Shown here: positions 24,255 through 33,488 of the stretch, one piece after another | Layout: each line of letters opens with the position of its first letter | Position numbering within the stretch: position 1 is the first letter of the stretch | Assembly (NCBI RefSeq): GCF_003702705.1 | Contig: NZ_QZMN01000012.1 | Coordinates: forward strand, 1 to 64,000 | DNA from: Ornithinimicrobium cerasi | GTDB taxonomy: Bacteria; Actinomycetota; Actinomycetes; Actinomycetales; Dermatophilaceae | Direction: 5' to 3' | Length of the DNA: 64,000 bases | Program-made: the position numbers and the translations under genes | Notes under the pieces: generated by a model | What the model was told of the DNA's origin: nothing | Seen by the model: only the letters and a program-made list of their open reading frames with translations | Databases searched by the model: none

Positions 24255-25501
24255 GTCGCCAGGGTAGCCGCGGCGACCGGCCGGACCGCGAAGTCGCCCC
24301 GTGCGACCGTGACGCGGAGCAGCTCGTCCACCTCGACCTCGCCGCGGTCGCGCACGATCGTGCCGTCGCCGTGCCGCACGACGGCATACCCGCGCTCCAG
24401 GGTGTGCTGCGGCGAGACGGCGCGGAGGTGCCGCACGAGCCCGCCGCTGCGGTCTCGCTCCCGGCCGAGGCGCTCCGCGAGCCGCTCGCGGCCCCTCGTG
24501 CGGAGGGACTCCACGTCGGCGCGGTGCTGGGCGACGATCGCCGCACGGTCGGTCATCACCGGCCGGCTCATCAGGGACGCGAGCCGTTCCCGCTCGGCGG
24601 TGATCCGCCGCTGCACGGCCGCGAGCGCCCGGCGGCGGACGGTGGACAGCCCGCGCAGCTCGTCGGCGACGTCCGGCACCACGGCGGCGGCGGCGTGGGT
24701 GGGTGTCGAGGCCCGCAGGTCCGCCACGAAGTCGAGCAGGGGGGTGTCGGTCTCGTGGCCGATGGCGGACACGACCGGCGTGCGGGCCTGGGACACGGCA
24801 CGGACGAGCGCCTCGTTGCTGAACGGCAGCAGGTCCTCGAACGAGCCCCCGCCCCGCGCGATGACGATGACGTCGACCTCGTCCAGCGCGTCGAGCTCGC
24901 GCAGCGCCGTGCTCACGGCCACCACGGTGTCGGCGCCCTGCACGGCGACCTGGCGCACCTCGACCCGGGCGGCGGGCCAGCGCCGGTGCACCCCCGCCAG
25001 CACGTCCCGTTCGGCAGCGGTCGCCCGCCCGGTGATCAGACCGACGCGCCGCGGGAGGAAGGGAAGGGGCTTCTTGCGGCCGGGCTCGAAGAGACCCTCG
25101 CTGCGGAGCAGCTGCTTGAGGTGCTCCAGCCTGGCCAGGAGCTCGCCCACCCCGACGTGGCGCATCTGCCGGGCGTCCAGCTGCAGCGTGCCACGCCTCG
25201 TCCAGAAGGTGGGCTTGGCGTGGACGACGACCCGTGCCCCGGTCCCGGGCGGGCTCGGCATGGCGTCCAGCGCCCCGGTCGGGATGGACACCGACAGCGA
25301 CATGTCGACGTCGGTGTCCCGCAGGGTGAGGAACGCCCGGGACATCCCCGGCCTGCGGGTGAGCTCGACGATCTGCCCCTCCACCCACAGGGGCGACATC
25401 CTGTCCACGTAGTCGCTGATCTTCATCGAGAGGGTGCGGAGCGGCCAGGGTGAGGACGCGGTGGTGTCCCGGGCGGTCGGCGGGAGCGAGGCGGAGGTCA
25501 C
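24251..25501 (-). CDS. xseA: Exodeoxyribonuclease VII large subunit
   Basis: 416 residues. N-terminal OB-fold (about 20-120, including [14 protein letters not shown] and [17 protein letters not shown]), then the catalytic domain with [13 protein letters not shown], the [17 protein letters not shown] nuclease motif, and [28 protein letters not shown] coiled-coil C-terminal region follows. GTG 25501 is chosen because it gives the normal length and lies 6 nt after TACGCT on the coding strand. Frame upstream of it is not protein-like. Acts with xseB. Confidence 0.94.
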   Translation of the reverse strand: MTSASLPPTARDTTASSPWPLRTLSMKISDYVDRMSPLWVEGQIVELTRRPGMSRAFLTLRDTDVDMSLSVSIPTGALDAMPSPPGTGARVVVHAKPTFWTRRGTLQLDARQMRHVGVGELLARLEHLKQLLRSEGLFEPGRKKPLPFLPRRVGLITGRATAAERDVLAGVHRRWPAARVEVRQVAVQGADTVVAVSTALRELDALDEVDVIVIARGGGSFEDLLPFSNEALVRAVSQARTPVVSAIGHETDTPLLDFVADLRASTPTHAAAAVVPDVADELRGLSTVRRRALAAVQRRITAERERLASLMSRPVMTDRAAIVAQHRADVESLRTRGRERLAERLGRERDRSGGLVRHLRAVSPQHTLERGYAVVRHGDGTIVRDRGEVEVDELLRVTVARGDFAVRPVAAATLAT

Positions 25502-25519
25502 CGGGCTAGCGTAGGGAGG
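25502..25519. promoter_or_regulatory. Divergent overlapping leaderless promoter, xseA / hydrolase
   Basis: Only 18 bp separate two divergent GTG starts. TAGCGT (25507-25512) is 7 nt before the rightward GTG at 25520; on the other strand TACGCT (25513-25508) is 6 nt before the leftward GTG at 25501. The two -10 hexamers share five base pairs, so RNA polymerase should not be able to occupy both at once. Confidence 0.55.
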
Positions 25520-26338
25520 GTGACGGACAGCGCGCCGCCGCCGCGCCTCGTGCTCGTCCACGGGACGCGGATGAGCGCCGCCCAGTGGGACCCCTACCCG
25601 GCCCTCCTCCCGGGCGCGGAGGTGGTGGCCGTGGACCTGCCCGGGCACGGGTCGAGGGTCGCGGAGCCGTTCACGGTCGAGGCAGCGCTCGGGGTTCTCG
25701 ACGCGGCGGTCTCGGGGAGGACGCCGGGCCAGGGTGTCGTCCTGGCGGGGCACAGCCTCGGCGGCTATCTCGCAGCCCTGTATGCGCAGGCTCACCCGGA
25801 CCGTCTGTCCGCCCTGGTGCTGCTCGGCGCGAGCGCGGACCCGTCACACCGGCTGGCCGTCGTCTACCGCGGGTTCGCCGCGCTGCTGCCACGGGTGGGA
25901 GCCGCCCGGATGGCCCGCTTCACCAACGCCGTGGTGCGACGCCTCGGTGTCTCCGGCGCGGCGGCCGACTCCCTCCCGGACGGTGCGGCCTACGCGGCGC
26001 TCCCGGCGGCCTGGGCGGCGGTGATGGGTGCCTGCGGACCCCACCTGCTGCGGGAGGTGGGGTGCCCGGTGGTGCTGGTCAACGGGCAGTGGGACCAGAT
26101 GCGGCTGCACGTGCGGCGCTATGCGGCGGCCTGCGCGGACCCGCACATCGTGACGGTGCCGCGGGCCACCCACTTCGCCCCCCTGACCCACCCGGACGAG
26201 GTCGCGGCGGCGCTGCGGACCGCGCTCCGGCTCGCCGCTCAGGGGCGACCCAGCCGCGCCGCCTACCATGGGGCCCGTGACCTCGATCCCCGACACCCGC
26301 CCGAGCGACGTCAGCACGCCCGCCCCCGCGACCGGTGA
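25520..26338 (+). CDS. Alpha/beta-fold hydrolase
   Basis: 272 residues with [10 protein letters not shown] (oxyanion region), DLPGHG, nucleophile motif GHSLGG (Ser at about 82), acid Asp in NGQWDQM (about 194) and His in [11 protein letters not shown] (about 215). The catalytic triad is therefore complete. The last 25 residues are Arg/Pro-rich and overlap the ispH start by about 60 bp in another frame, which suggests the C-terminus is a recent read-through extension. Substrate unknown; esterase-type. Confidence 0.82.
   Translation: MTDSAPPPRLVLVHGTRMSAAQWDPYPALLPGAEVVAVDLPGHGSRVAEPFTVEAALGVLDAAVSGRTPGQGVVLAGHSLGGYLAALYAQAHPDRLSALVLLGASADPSHRLAVVYRGFAALLPRVGAARMARFTNAVVRRLGVSGAAADSLPDGAAYAALPAAWAAVMGACGPHLLREVGCPVVLVNGQWDQMRLHVRRYAAACADPHIVTVPRATHFAPLTHPDEVAAALRTALRLAAQGRPSRAAYHGARDLDPRHPPERRQHARPRDR
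26264..26269 (+). promoter_or_regulatory. -10 element placing the ispH start at GTG 26277
   Basis: TACCAT lies 7 nt before GTG 26277. The ATG at 26268, otherwise a tempting start, falls within this hexamer, so the GTG is the more likely start of a leaderless transcript. Confidence 0.5.
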
Positions 26339-27350
26339 GAAGCGGGTACTGCTCGCCGCCCCCCGCGGGTACTGCGCGGGCGTCGACCGTGCCGTCGTGA
26401 CCGTCGAGAAGGCCCTGGAGCTCTACGGCCCGCCCGTCTACGTGCGCAAGGAGATCGTGCACAACAAGCACGTCGTGCGGACCCTGGAGCGGCGCGGAGC
26501 CATCTTCGTGCAGGAGACGGACGAGGTGCCCGAGGGTGCCCGGGTCATCTTCTCCGCGCACGGCGTGAGCCCGGCCGTGCACGCGGAGGCAGCCGCCCTG
26601 CAGCTGCAGACCATCGACGCGACCTGCCCGCTCGTCACCAAGGTGCACCGCGAGGCCATCCGGTTCGCCAGCGAGGACTACACGATCCTGCTGGTCGGCC
26701 ACAACGGGCACGAGGAGGTCGAGGGGACGGCCGGGGAGGCGCCGGAGAACACCATCGTCGTCGAGGACCCCGCCCACGCGGCGGCGCTGGAGGTTCCGGA
26801 CCCCGGCCGGCTGGCCTGGCTGTCCCAGACCACCCTCTCGGTCGACGAGACGATGGAGACGGTCCGCGTGCTGCGCGAGCGGTTCCCCCACCTGCAGGAC
26901 CCTCCCAGCGACGACATCTGTTACGCCACCCAGAACCGGCAGGTCGCCGTCAAGCAGATGGCTGCGGACTGCGACCTGATGATCGTCGTCGGCTCGCAGA
27001 ACTCGTCCAACTCCAAGCGGCTCGTCGAGGTGGCGCTGGAGTACGGCAGCCGCGACGGCCACCTCGTCGACTACGCGGACGAGATCGACGAGGCGTGGCT
27101 GGCGGGTGTCAGCACGGTGGGGGTGACGAGCGGGGCGAGCGTGCCCGAGGTGCTGGTCCGCGACGTCCTGGACTGGCTGGAGGAGCGGGGCTACGCCGAC
27201 GTGCAGGCGGTGACGGCGGCGCAGGAGTCGTTGCTCTTCGCCCTGCCCACCGAGCTGCGACGGGACCTCAAGGCGGCCGGGGCGGAGGTCACCAAGCTCA
27301 AGCACGACCCGGGTGCCATCCCTGCCGGGAGGGACGGGTCGCTGCGCTGA
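26277..27350 (+). CDS. ispH: 4-hydroxy-3-methylbut-2-enyl diphosphate reductase
   Basis: 357 residues. The last enzyme of the MEP pathway, an iron-sulfur enzyme making IPP and DMAPP. The three cluster cysteines are seen in [16 protein letters not shown] and [11 protein letters not shown]; substrate His residues in HNKHVV, AHGVS and GHNGHEE; catalytic Glu in the same region; and the SSNSKRL motif near the C-terminus. Start chosen at the leaderless GTG; it overlaps the end of the hydrolase gene. The C-terminal tail ([20 protein letters not shown]) is variable. Confidence 0.96.
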   Translation: MTSIPDTRPSDVSTPAPATGEKRVLLAAPRGYCAGVDRAVVTVEKALELYGPPVYVRKEIVHNKHVVRTLERRGAIFVQETDEVPEGARVIFSAHGVSPAVHAEAAALQLQTIDATCPLVTKVHREAIRFASEDYTILLVGHNGHEEVEGTAGEAPENTIVVEDPAHAAALEVPDPGRLAWLSQTTLSVDETMETVRVLRERFPHLQDPPSDDICYATQNRQVAVKQMAADCDLMIVVGSQNSSNSKRLVEVALEYGSRDGHLVDYADEIDEAWLAGVSTVGVTSGASVPEVLVRDVLDWLEERGYADVQAVTAAQESLLFALPTELRRDLKAAGAEVTKLKHDPGAIPAGRDGSLR

Positions 27351-27380
27351 CCTGGGGCGTCGACCTGCGCAGGTGACGGC

Positions 27381-27414
27381 GGAGGGCCGGCGACCCAGGG
27401 GTTGCCGACCCTCC
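27381..27414. terminator. Terminator between ispH and the convergent trypsin-like protease
   Basis: A 14-bp stem: GGAGGG/CCCTCC at the base (27381-27386, 27409-27414) and CGGCGACC/GGTTGCCG (27388-27395, 27400-27407, one wobble) with a C-A mismatch between and a 4-nt loop. Ends in CTTCC. Well placed for both converging genes. Confidence 0.78.
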
Positions 27415-27432
27415 TTCCGCGCGGTGTGGGTC

Positions 27433-28263
27433 CTAGCCGATGAACGGCGCGAGCCACGCGAGGTCGTCGGCGGTGTCGATGCGGTAGACGCCGCTCGTGC
27501 CTGCGCAGGTGGTGTTCATGCCGAACGAGGTGACCGCGACGACCGTGCTCGTCCCCTCGATGAACGTCGGGCCGCCGGAGTCGCCGGAGCAGGTGCCGCC
27601 GGTGCTGGCGTTGTTCGTGAGCACGACGTAGGCGTCGCTCGTCTTGCCGCCGCCCAGCGTCCGATAGCCGATGAGGTCGCCGCCGGCCTGGAGCCTGACC
27701 CGCAGCGCCTCGCTCTGCCGCCCCTGCCCGTTGCTGTCCGGCATGGACCACTGCAGGCCGTACCCGACCGTGGTGTAGCTGTCACGGTCCTTCTTGCGCG
27801 TGTCGATCTGCTGCTGCCAGTAGTTCAGCTCGGGGAGCTCCCCGTACTCGTCGAGGTTGACCGGGGTGTCGAGCTGCACCACGCCGACGTCGTGCAGGTA
27901 GAAGGCGGCGTCGTCGTAGTGGGGGTTGGTGAAGGGGGTGCCGGTGGCGTCCGCGCTGCCGAAGTCGGGGTAGCCGACCGCGGCGGCGTCGGTGAGGTCC
28001 TCGCCGAACCAGATGGCCACCGCATCCGCGCCGAAGGTGCAATGGCCGGCGGTGAGGAAGGTGTCGGCGTCCATCTGGGTGCCGGTACAGCGCCACGCCG
28101 GCTGCAGCGCGCCGGTGGGGTCCTCGACGTAGGCCAGCATCAGGCCGACGTAGGGGTGCTTCCCGTTGTCGCGCTCGCCGTACTTGATGGCGGCGGCGGG
28201 GCCGGCGGTGCCGGCCACGAGGGCGAGACCGGCGGTCGCGGCCAGCAGGGTGTTCTTACGCAT
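27433..28263 (-). CDS. Secreted trypsin-like (S1) serine protease
   Basis: 276 residues. Signal peptide (MRKNTLLAATAGLALVAG to PAAA, about 1-25), then a chymotrypsin-fold domain with His in FLTAGHC (about 73), Asp in HDVGVVQLD (about 127) and Ser in SGDSGGPTF (about 229). Two Cys pairs around the His and Ser motifs are likely disulfides. The usual N-terminal activation site is not obvious. ATG 28263 follows GAGAGGA. Extracellular; natural substrate unknown. Confidence 0.9.
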   Translation of the reverse strand: MRKNTLLAATAGLALVAGTAGPAAAIKYGERDNGKHPYVGLMLAYVEDPTGALQPAWRCTGTQMDADTFLTAGHCTFGADAVAIWFGEDLTDAAAVGYPDFGSADATGTPFTNPHYDDAAFYLHDVGVVQLDTPVNLDEYGELPELNYWQQQIDTRKKDRDSYTTVGYGLQWSMPDSNGQGRQSEALRVRLQAGGDLIGYRTLGGGKTSDAYVVLTNNASTGGTCSGDSGGPTFIEGTSTVVAVTSFGMNTTCAGTSGVYRIDTADDLAWLAPFIG

Positions 28264-28394
28264 CGTTGCGTGGTCCTCTCGGAAGATGTGCCGGACCTCG
28301 CACCCTACGTCGCACCTCCGACGACCTCGACCCGGACGACGCCACCTGGGCCTGGCGTGGTCGCGTCGACGGTGGCGCTCGGACCCGGCACCGG

Positions 28395-29636
28395 TCAGCC
28401 GACGAGCGGCGGGCGTTCTCGACCGTGGCCGTGCCCGGGCCAGGAACGGTCCCCGGCGCCGGCGAGGTCCGGGTCCACCTCCGGACGACCGTCGTCGACC
28501 CCTGCCAGCTCGTCGGCGAGCAGCTCCGCGCTCGTGAGCGGCCGCGGCACGACGTCCAGCGGCGTCGGTGCCGGCACGGGCGAGTCCGCCAGGCCGAGCT
28601 CGTGCATCCGCCGGCTGGTGACGAGGACCCGTGACTCCAGGGTGCCCACCAGGTTGTTGTAGGTGTCCACCGAGCGTCGCAACGCCGAACCCATCGCCCC
28701 CAGGTGGCGTCCGACGGTGGCCAGGCGCCGGTGGAGCTCGGCCCCCAGCTGCAGGAGCTCCTGGGCGTTGGCCGTCAGCGCGTCCTGCTGCCAGGCGAGC
28801 GCGGTGGCCCGCAGCATGGCCAGCAGCGTGCCCGGGGAGGCGAGCACCACCCGTCGGGCCTGGGCGTGGTCGTAGAGGTCCGGCGCGGTCCGCAGCGCGG
28901 CGGCGAGCACGGCGTCGCTGGGCACGAAGCAGATCACCAGCTCGGGGGAGGTGGCGAAGGCGCTCCAGTAGTCCTTGCCCGCGAGGGTGTCGACGTGCCC
29001 CCGCAGCGCGGCGGAGTGGGCCTGCCGCAGCCGGACCGCCTCCTCGGAGGGGACGTCCTCCCCCTGGGCCCGGAGGAAGGCGGTCAGCGGTGCCTTGCTG
29101 TCGATGACCAGCGTCTTGCCTCCGGGCAGGTGGACGACGGCGTCGGGGCGGACCCGGGCGTCGTGCCGGGTGGTGGCACTGACCTGCTCGTCGAAGTCGC
29201 AACGTTCGAGCATGCCGGCGTGCTCGAGGACGCGGCGCAGCTGCACCTCGCCCCAGGTGCCCCGCGTGCCGGAGGAGTTGAGCGCTCCCGACAGTGCTGC
29301 GGTCTGGCGGTGCAGGACGCGCGTCTGCTCGGCCACGTCGGCCAGCTGCACCCCGACCTGGCCGAACTGCTCCACCCGGTCGCGCTCGAGCGTGCGGACC
29401 TGCTCCTCCACCCTCCGCAGCGCGTGCCCGAGGGGAGCCAGCTCGGCGGCCGCCAGACGGTCGTCCTCGAGACGTTCCTCGAGCGTCCTCACCTGACGGG
29501 CCCAGCCGTCCCGCTCCGCCTGCGCCCGGGCGAGGTCCGCCCCGCCGCGGGCGCGGGACAGGAGCCAGCCGGTCGCCATACCGACCAGGGCCGCGACCAG
29601 GGCGAGGAGGACGAGCTGCCACCAGGGAAGATCCAT
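28395..29636 (-). CDS. rmuC: DNA recombination protein RmuC
   Basis: 413 residues. One N-terminal transmembrane helix (about 6-26), a coiled coil (about 30-120), then the RmuC nuclease-like domain: SSGTRGTWGEVQLRRVLEHAGM, RPDAVVHLPGGKTLVIDSKAPL, CFVPSDAVLAAAL and ALAWQQDALTANAQELLQLGAEL. Known to limit inversions between short inverted repeats in E. coli; biochemical role not settled. The acidic and Gly/His-rich tail is variable. Divergent from the liv operon. Confidence 0.92.
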   Translation of the reverse strand: MDLPWWQLVLLALVAALVGMATGWLLSRARGGADLARAQAERDGWARQVRTLEERLEDDRLAAAELAPLGHALRRVEEQVRTLERDRVEQFGQVGVQLADVAEQTRVLHRQTAALSGALNSSGTRGTWGEVQLRRVLEHAGMLERCDFDEQVSATTRHDARVRPDAVVHLPGGKTLVIDSKAPLTAFLRAQGEDVPSEEAVRLRQAHSAALRGHVDTLAGKDYWSAFATSPELVICFVPSDAVLAAALRTAPDLYDHAQARRVVLASPGTLLAMLRATALAWQQDALTANAQELLQLGAELHRRLATVGRHLGAMGSALRRSVDTYNNLVGTLESRVLVTSRRMHELGLADSPVPAPTPLDVVPRPLTSAELLADELAGVDDGRPEVDPDLAGAGDRSWPGHGHGRERPPLVG

Positions 29637-29720
29637 GCCGGGAGCATGGCACCGAGGACCGACACAGGCGTCGGGACGAGCCGCTGGGACGGACCGTGAC
29701 CGGATCGTGACCCTGTCTCG

Positions 29721-29749
29721 TTGACAGCCGGCGTCGGCGTCACTACGGT
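29721..29749 (+). promoter_or_regulatory. Promoter of the liv-ligase operon
   Basis: A consensus TTGACA (29721-29726), 17-bp spacer and TACGGT (29744-29749). The predicted start near 29756 lies inside the inverted-repeat operator described next. Best -35 hexamer in the window. Confidence 0.8.
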
Positions 29750-29778
29750 TTCGCCGAAACCTGAATCACCTTTCAGGT
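29747..29778. promoter_or_regulatory. Two overlapping inverted repeats, putative operator of the liv operon
   Basis: GGTTTCG-C-CGAAACC (29747-29761) is a perfect 7+1+7 palindrome covering the -10 end and start point. ACCTGAA (29759-29765) and TTCAGGT (29772-29778) form a second perfect 7-bp repeat that shares three bases with the first. Placement at -10/+1 suggests repression; the TetR-family gene at 36141 in the same operon is the natural candidate. Confidence 0.6.
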
Positions 29779-29804
29779 CGACGGTTCACGAAGGAGTGCT
29801 CCTG

Positions 29805-31058
29805 ATGTCCCGCACCACAGCCCTTGCCCTGTCTCTGGCCGCCGCGCTGACGTTGGCCGCCTGCGCACCCAGCCAGTCCGAGCAGTCCGACACCGGGAAC
29901 GACCCCGGGTCCGGCGGGGACGCGGGGAGCACGTCCGAGGGGTCGAGCACCGGGGAGGCGGGGGGCGGGGACCCGTTCCAGGTCGGCATCATCTACTCCG
30001 AGACCGGCCCGCTCGCCGCCTACGGCAAGCAGTACCGCGAGGGCCTCGAGGCGGGCATCGACTACGCCACCGAGGGCACGGGAGAGGTCGACGGCCGGGC
30101 GATCGAGATCACCTACCGCGACGACGCAGGCACACCCGACACCGCGGTCGCCGCGGCCAAGGACCTCATCGGCCAGGACTTCAAGGTGCTCGGCGGCACC
30201 GTCGTCTCGGCCATCGGCATCGCGATGGCCGAGCAGGCCGAGCAGAACGAGATCCTCTACATCTCCGGCCCGGCCGCCACCGACGCCATCACCGGCGTCA
30301 ACGACTACACCTTCCGCTCCGGCCGCCAGAGCCTGCAGGACGTCGCCACCGCCGGCTCCATCCTGGAGGACCAGAGCGGCAAGGTCGTGGTCCTGGCCCA
30401 GGACACCGCCTTCGGCCAGGGCAACCTGGCCGCCGTGGAGGCTGTGCTCGGCGCGGAGGGCGCCGAGGTGGACAGCGTGCTCGTGCCCGAGGACGCCACC
30501 GACTACACCGGTTTCGCCCGCCAGGTCGTGGACGCCGACCCCGACCTCATCTTCGTCGCCTGGGCCGGCGCCACCGCGGGGAACATGTGGCAGTCGCTCG
30601 ACCAGCAGGAGGTCTTCGACGCCGCCCCGGTGGTCACGGGTCTCGCCGACAGCGCGACCTTCGCGGCCTACGGGCCGATCGGCGAGAAGATCAGCTTCCT
30701 GTCCCACTACTTCCCCGGGGCGGCCGACAACGACGTCAACCAGGCGCTCGTCGACCACGTCACGGAGGCTGGTGGCACGCCCGACCTCTTCACCCCGGAC
30801 GGTTTCGTGGCGGGTCAGATGATCGTGCACGCCCTGACCGAGTCCGGCGGGGACGACGTGAACGCGATGATCGACGCGCTGGAGGGCTGGGAGTTCGAGG
30901 GACCCAAGGGGACCACCACCATCCGCGAGGGTGACCACGCGCTCATCCAGCCGATGTTCACGGCCAAGCTCGTGCAGGAGGGCGACGCCTGGGTGCCGGA
31001 GCTCGTCGACACCGTCGACGCCGAGCAGGTCGCGCCGCCGGAGGCGTCCGGCAAGTGA
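29805..31058 (+). CDS. LivK-type substrate-binding lipoprotein of an ABC importer
   Basis: 417 residues. Lipoprotein signal with lipobox LAAC and acylated Cys20, a Ser/Gly-rich linker, then a type I periplasmic-binding fold of the branched-chain amino acid class (VGIIYSETGPLAAYGKQYREGLEAGIDYA, RDDAGTPDTAVAAAKDLI). It captures the ligand for the LivHMGF system encoded downstream. ATG 29805 has AAGGAG eight bases upstream. The ligand may not be an amino acid because an acyl-CoA ligase is in the operon; members of this class also bind aromatic acids, urea or amides. Confidence 0.9.
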   Translation: MSRTTALALSLAAALTLAACAPSQSEQSDTGNDPGSGGDAGSTSEGSSTGEAGGGDPFQVGIIYSETGPLAAYGKQYREGLEAGIDYATEGTGEVDGRAIEITYRDDAGTPDTAVAAAKDLIGQDFKVLGGTVVSAIGIAMAEQAEQNEILYISGPAATDAITGVNDYTFRSGRQSLQDVATAGSILEDQSGKVVVLAQDTAFGQGNLAAVEAVLGAEGAEVDSVLVPEDATDYTGFARQVVDADPDLIFVAWAGATAGNMWQSLDQQEVFDAAPVVTGLADSATFAAYGPIGEKISFLSHYFPGAADNDVNQALVDHVTEAGGTPDLFTPDGFVAGQMIVHALTESGGDDVNAMIDALEGWEFEGPKGTTTIREGDHALIQPMFTAKLVQEGDAWVPELVDTVDAEQVAPPEASGK

Positions 31059-31852
31059 CCTCCGACCGCCACACCGCCGGCGCGGGGGCGGACACCTCGT
31101 CCGCCCCCGCGCTGGAGGTCCGGGACCTGTCGCTGCGCATCGGCGGGGCGCAGATCCTCGAGGACGTCAGCTTCGCCGTGCCCACCGGCCAGATCGTGGG
31201 CGTGATCGGCCCCAACGGGGCCGGCAAGACCACCCTCTTCAACCTGGTGTCCGGGGTGCTCCCGCCGACCGGGGGGCAGGTCCTCCTCGACGGCAGCGAC
31301 GTCACGAGGCGCACCATCACCCAGCGGGCCAACGCCGGGCTGGGACGCACCTTCCAGACCTCCTCCCTCTTCCCCGCGCTGTCCGTGCTGGAGAACGTCC
31401 GTCTCGCCGCGCAGGTGCGCGAGGGCGGGGCCCTCAGCCTGATCTCCTTCCCGCGGCCCGGCGACGCCGCGACCCGCCACGCCCGCGAGCTCCTCGGCAG
31501 CGTCGGCCTGGGCGACCGCCTCGACCGCAGGGCCGGCGATCTGCCGCACGGGGACAAGCGCAAGCTGGAGATCGCGATGCTGCTCGCGACCGACCCCTCG
31601 GTCGTCCTGCTGGACGAGCCGATGGCCGGCGTCGCGTCCGGCGACGTGCCCGGGCTGACCGAGGTGATCCGCAGCCTGCACCGGGACCACGCGTGCACCG
31701 TGCTCATGGTCGAGCACCACATGGAGGTGCTGATGGGGCTGGTCGAGCGGGTGGCCGTGCTGCACTTCGGTCACCTGCTCGCCATCGACACACCGGAGGC
31801 CGTGATGGCCGACCCCACCGTGCAGAGCGCCTACCTGGGGGAGACGGCATGA
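31055..31852 (+). CDS. LivG-type ABC transporter ATPase
   Basis: 265 residues. Walker A GPNGAGKTT, Q-loop GRTFQTSSLFP, signature region LPHGDKRKLEIAMLLA (divergent from the usual LSYGxQRxLE), Walker B VVLLDEPMAGV and H-loop VEHH. Standard LivG length and C-terminal block. Overlaps the binding-protein stop by 4 bp (GTGA) and the next ATPase by 4 bp. Energises the importer together with LivF. Confidence 0.93.
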   Translation: MTSDRHTAGAGADTSSAPALEVRDLSLRIGGAQILEDVSFAVPTGQIVGVIGPNGAGKTTLFNLVSGVLPPTGGQVLLDGSDVTRRTITQRANAGLGRTFQTSSLFPALSVLENVRLAAQVREGGALSLISFPRPGDAATRHARELLGSVGLGDRLDRRAGDLPHGDKRKLEIAMLLATDPSVVLLDEPMAGVASGDVPGLTEVIRSLHRDHACTVLMVEHHMEVLMGLVERVAVLHFGHLLAIDTPEAVMADPTVQSAYLGETA

Positions 31853-32619
31853 CCGAGCAGACGCCCGCCCCGGTCGGCGCCACCACCGGCTCCTCGGCCG
31901 CCCCCGTCCTCGTCGTCCGCGATCTCCGGGCCCACGTCGCCGGCCAGCAGGTGGTCGAGCACGTCGACCTCGAGGTCGCCGCGACGGGGGTCACCGCGCT
32001 GCTGGGGCGCAACGGCGTGGGCAAGACCTCCACGATCAAGGCCGTCATGGGCCTCATCGGCCGGTCCGGCACGATCGAGCTCGCGGGTCGTGACATCAGC
32101 GCCCTGCCCACCCACCGGGTGGCGCAGCTGGGCGTGGGGTACGTCCCGGAGGACCGCGAGGTGTTCTCCGGGCTGACGGTCACCGAGAACCTGCGGCTGG
32201 CCGAGCGCAAGGGGGGCGAGCACCGGTACGACCTGGTCTACGAGCTCTTCCCCGAGCTGAAGGAGCGCGGTCAGCAGGCGGCCGGCACCCTCTCCGGGGG
32301 CCAGCAGCAGATGGTGTCCCTGGCCCGGGCCCTCCTCAACGACAACCGGGTCCTGCTCGTCGACGAGCCGACCAAGGGCCTGGCGCCCCGTCTGGTCCAG
32401 GAGGTGGGGCGCGTCCTCACCCGCGCGGCCGAGGTGGTCCCGGTCCTCCTCGTGGAGCAGAACCTGCAGGTGGTGCGCGACCTCACCTCGCGCGTGGTCG
32501 TGCTGACCGACGGACGCAGCGTCCACCACGGCCCTGCCGCCGACTTCCTCGACGACCCCGCCGCCACGCAGCGCCTCCTGGGCGTGCATGGCGGCACCGA
32601 CCCGGCAGGAGCCGTATGA
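31849..32619 (+). CDS. LivF-type ABC transporter ATPase
   Basis: 256 residues. Walker A GRNGVGKTS, Q-loop region GVGYVPEDREVFSGLTV, signature LSGGQQQMVSLARALL, Walker B VLLVDEPTKGLAP, H-loop replaced in context VEQN as is typical for LivF. A 20-residue low-complexity N-terminus precedes the fold. ATGA overlaps at both ends join it to LivG and LivH. Confidence 0.93.
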   Translation: MTEQTPAPVGATTGSSAAPVLVVRDLRAHVAGQQVVEHVDLEVAATGVTALLGRNGVGKTSTIKAVMGLIGRSGTIELAGRDISALPTHRVAQLGVGYVPEDREVFSGLTVTENLRLAERKGGEHRYDLVYELFPELKERGQQAAGTLSGGQQQMVSLARALLNDNRVLLVDEPTKGLAPRLVQEVGRVLTRAAEVVPVLLVEQNLQVVRDLTSRVVVLTDGRSVHHGPAADFLDDPAATQRLLGVHGGTDPAGAV

Positions 32620-33488
32620 GCACCGCCCTTCTCCTCCTGATCACGGGGATCGGGCTCGGAGCGATCTACTTCCTCGTGGCCTCGGGTCTCAGCCTCATCT
32701 ACGGGCTCATGGGCGTCCTCAACTTCGCCCACGGGGTTTTCCTCTCCCTGGGAGCGTTCCTCGGCTACGAGGTCGCAACCCGCATGGGCACCTCGACGTG
32801 GGGCGGGTTCGCCGTCTCCCTCCTCGTGGGCGCCCTCGCCGGCGCCGTCTTCGCGGCCCTCACCGAGCGGTTCCTGGTGCAGCGCCTCTACGAGCGCCAC
32901 ATCGAGCAGGTGCTCGTGACCGTGGGGTTGGCGCTGGCCACCGTCGCCCTCTTCGACGGCATCTGGGGGACCGACCCCCGGTTCATCACCGGGCCGGGCT
33001 GGATGGAGACCACCACCCGGGTGGCGGGCGCCAACGTCCCCAACGACCGGTTCGTGGCGATCATCGTCGCCGCGCTGGTGCTCCTCGCGATCGTCCTGTT
33101 CCTCCGGCGCACCCGCTACGGCATGATCATCCGCGCCGGGGTGGAGAACCGCTCGATGGTCACGGCGCTGGGCATCGACGTGCGGAACGCGTTCACCCTC
33201 GTGTTCACGATCGGTGGCGCCGCTGCCGGCCTCGGCGGGGTCCTCGCCTCTCACTACTTCGGCTACGTCTCCCCGCTGCTGGGGCAGACGCTGCTCATCT
33301 TCGCCTTCATCGTCACCGTCATCGGTGGTCTTGGCTCCCTCCTCGGAGCCGCCGTCGCCTCGGTGGTCGTCGCCGTCCTGCAGCAGTTCGCCAACTACTA
33401 CCTCTGGGGGACGGGTGACCTCGCCGTCGTGGTCCTCCTCGCCGTGGTCCTGCTCACCCGTCCCTCCGGCCTCCTCGGGAGGAAGTGA
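32616..33488 (+). CDS. LivH-type ABC transporter permease
   Basis: 290 residues, about eight membrane helices. Carries family motifs LNFAHGVFLSLGAF near 33-47, MIIRAGVENRSMVTALGID (coupling helix region), and VTVIGGLGSLLGAAVASV. One of two pore subunits. Coupled by 4-bp overlaps to LivF and LivM. Confidence 0.93.
   Translation: MSTALLLLITGIGLGAIYFLVASGLSLIYGLMGVLNFAHGVFLSLGAFLGYEVATRMGTSTWGGFAVSLLVGALAGAVFAALTERFLVQRLYERHIEQVLVTVGLALATVALFDGIWGTDPRFITGPGWMETTTRVAGANVPNDRFVAIIVAALVLLAIVLFLRRTRYGMIIRAGVENRSMVTALGIDVRNAFTLVFTIGGAAAGLGGVLASHYFGYVSPLLGQTLLIFAFIVTVIGGLGSLLGAAVASVVVAVLQQFANYYLWGTGDLAVVVLLAVVLLTRPSGLLGRK

Noticed and set aside
23239..24546. N-terminal extension of glpX
   Set aside because: Runs through DUF4245, xseB and xseA in antisense or other frames; the conserved protein starts at 23238 with a good ribosome site.
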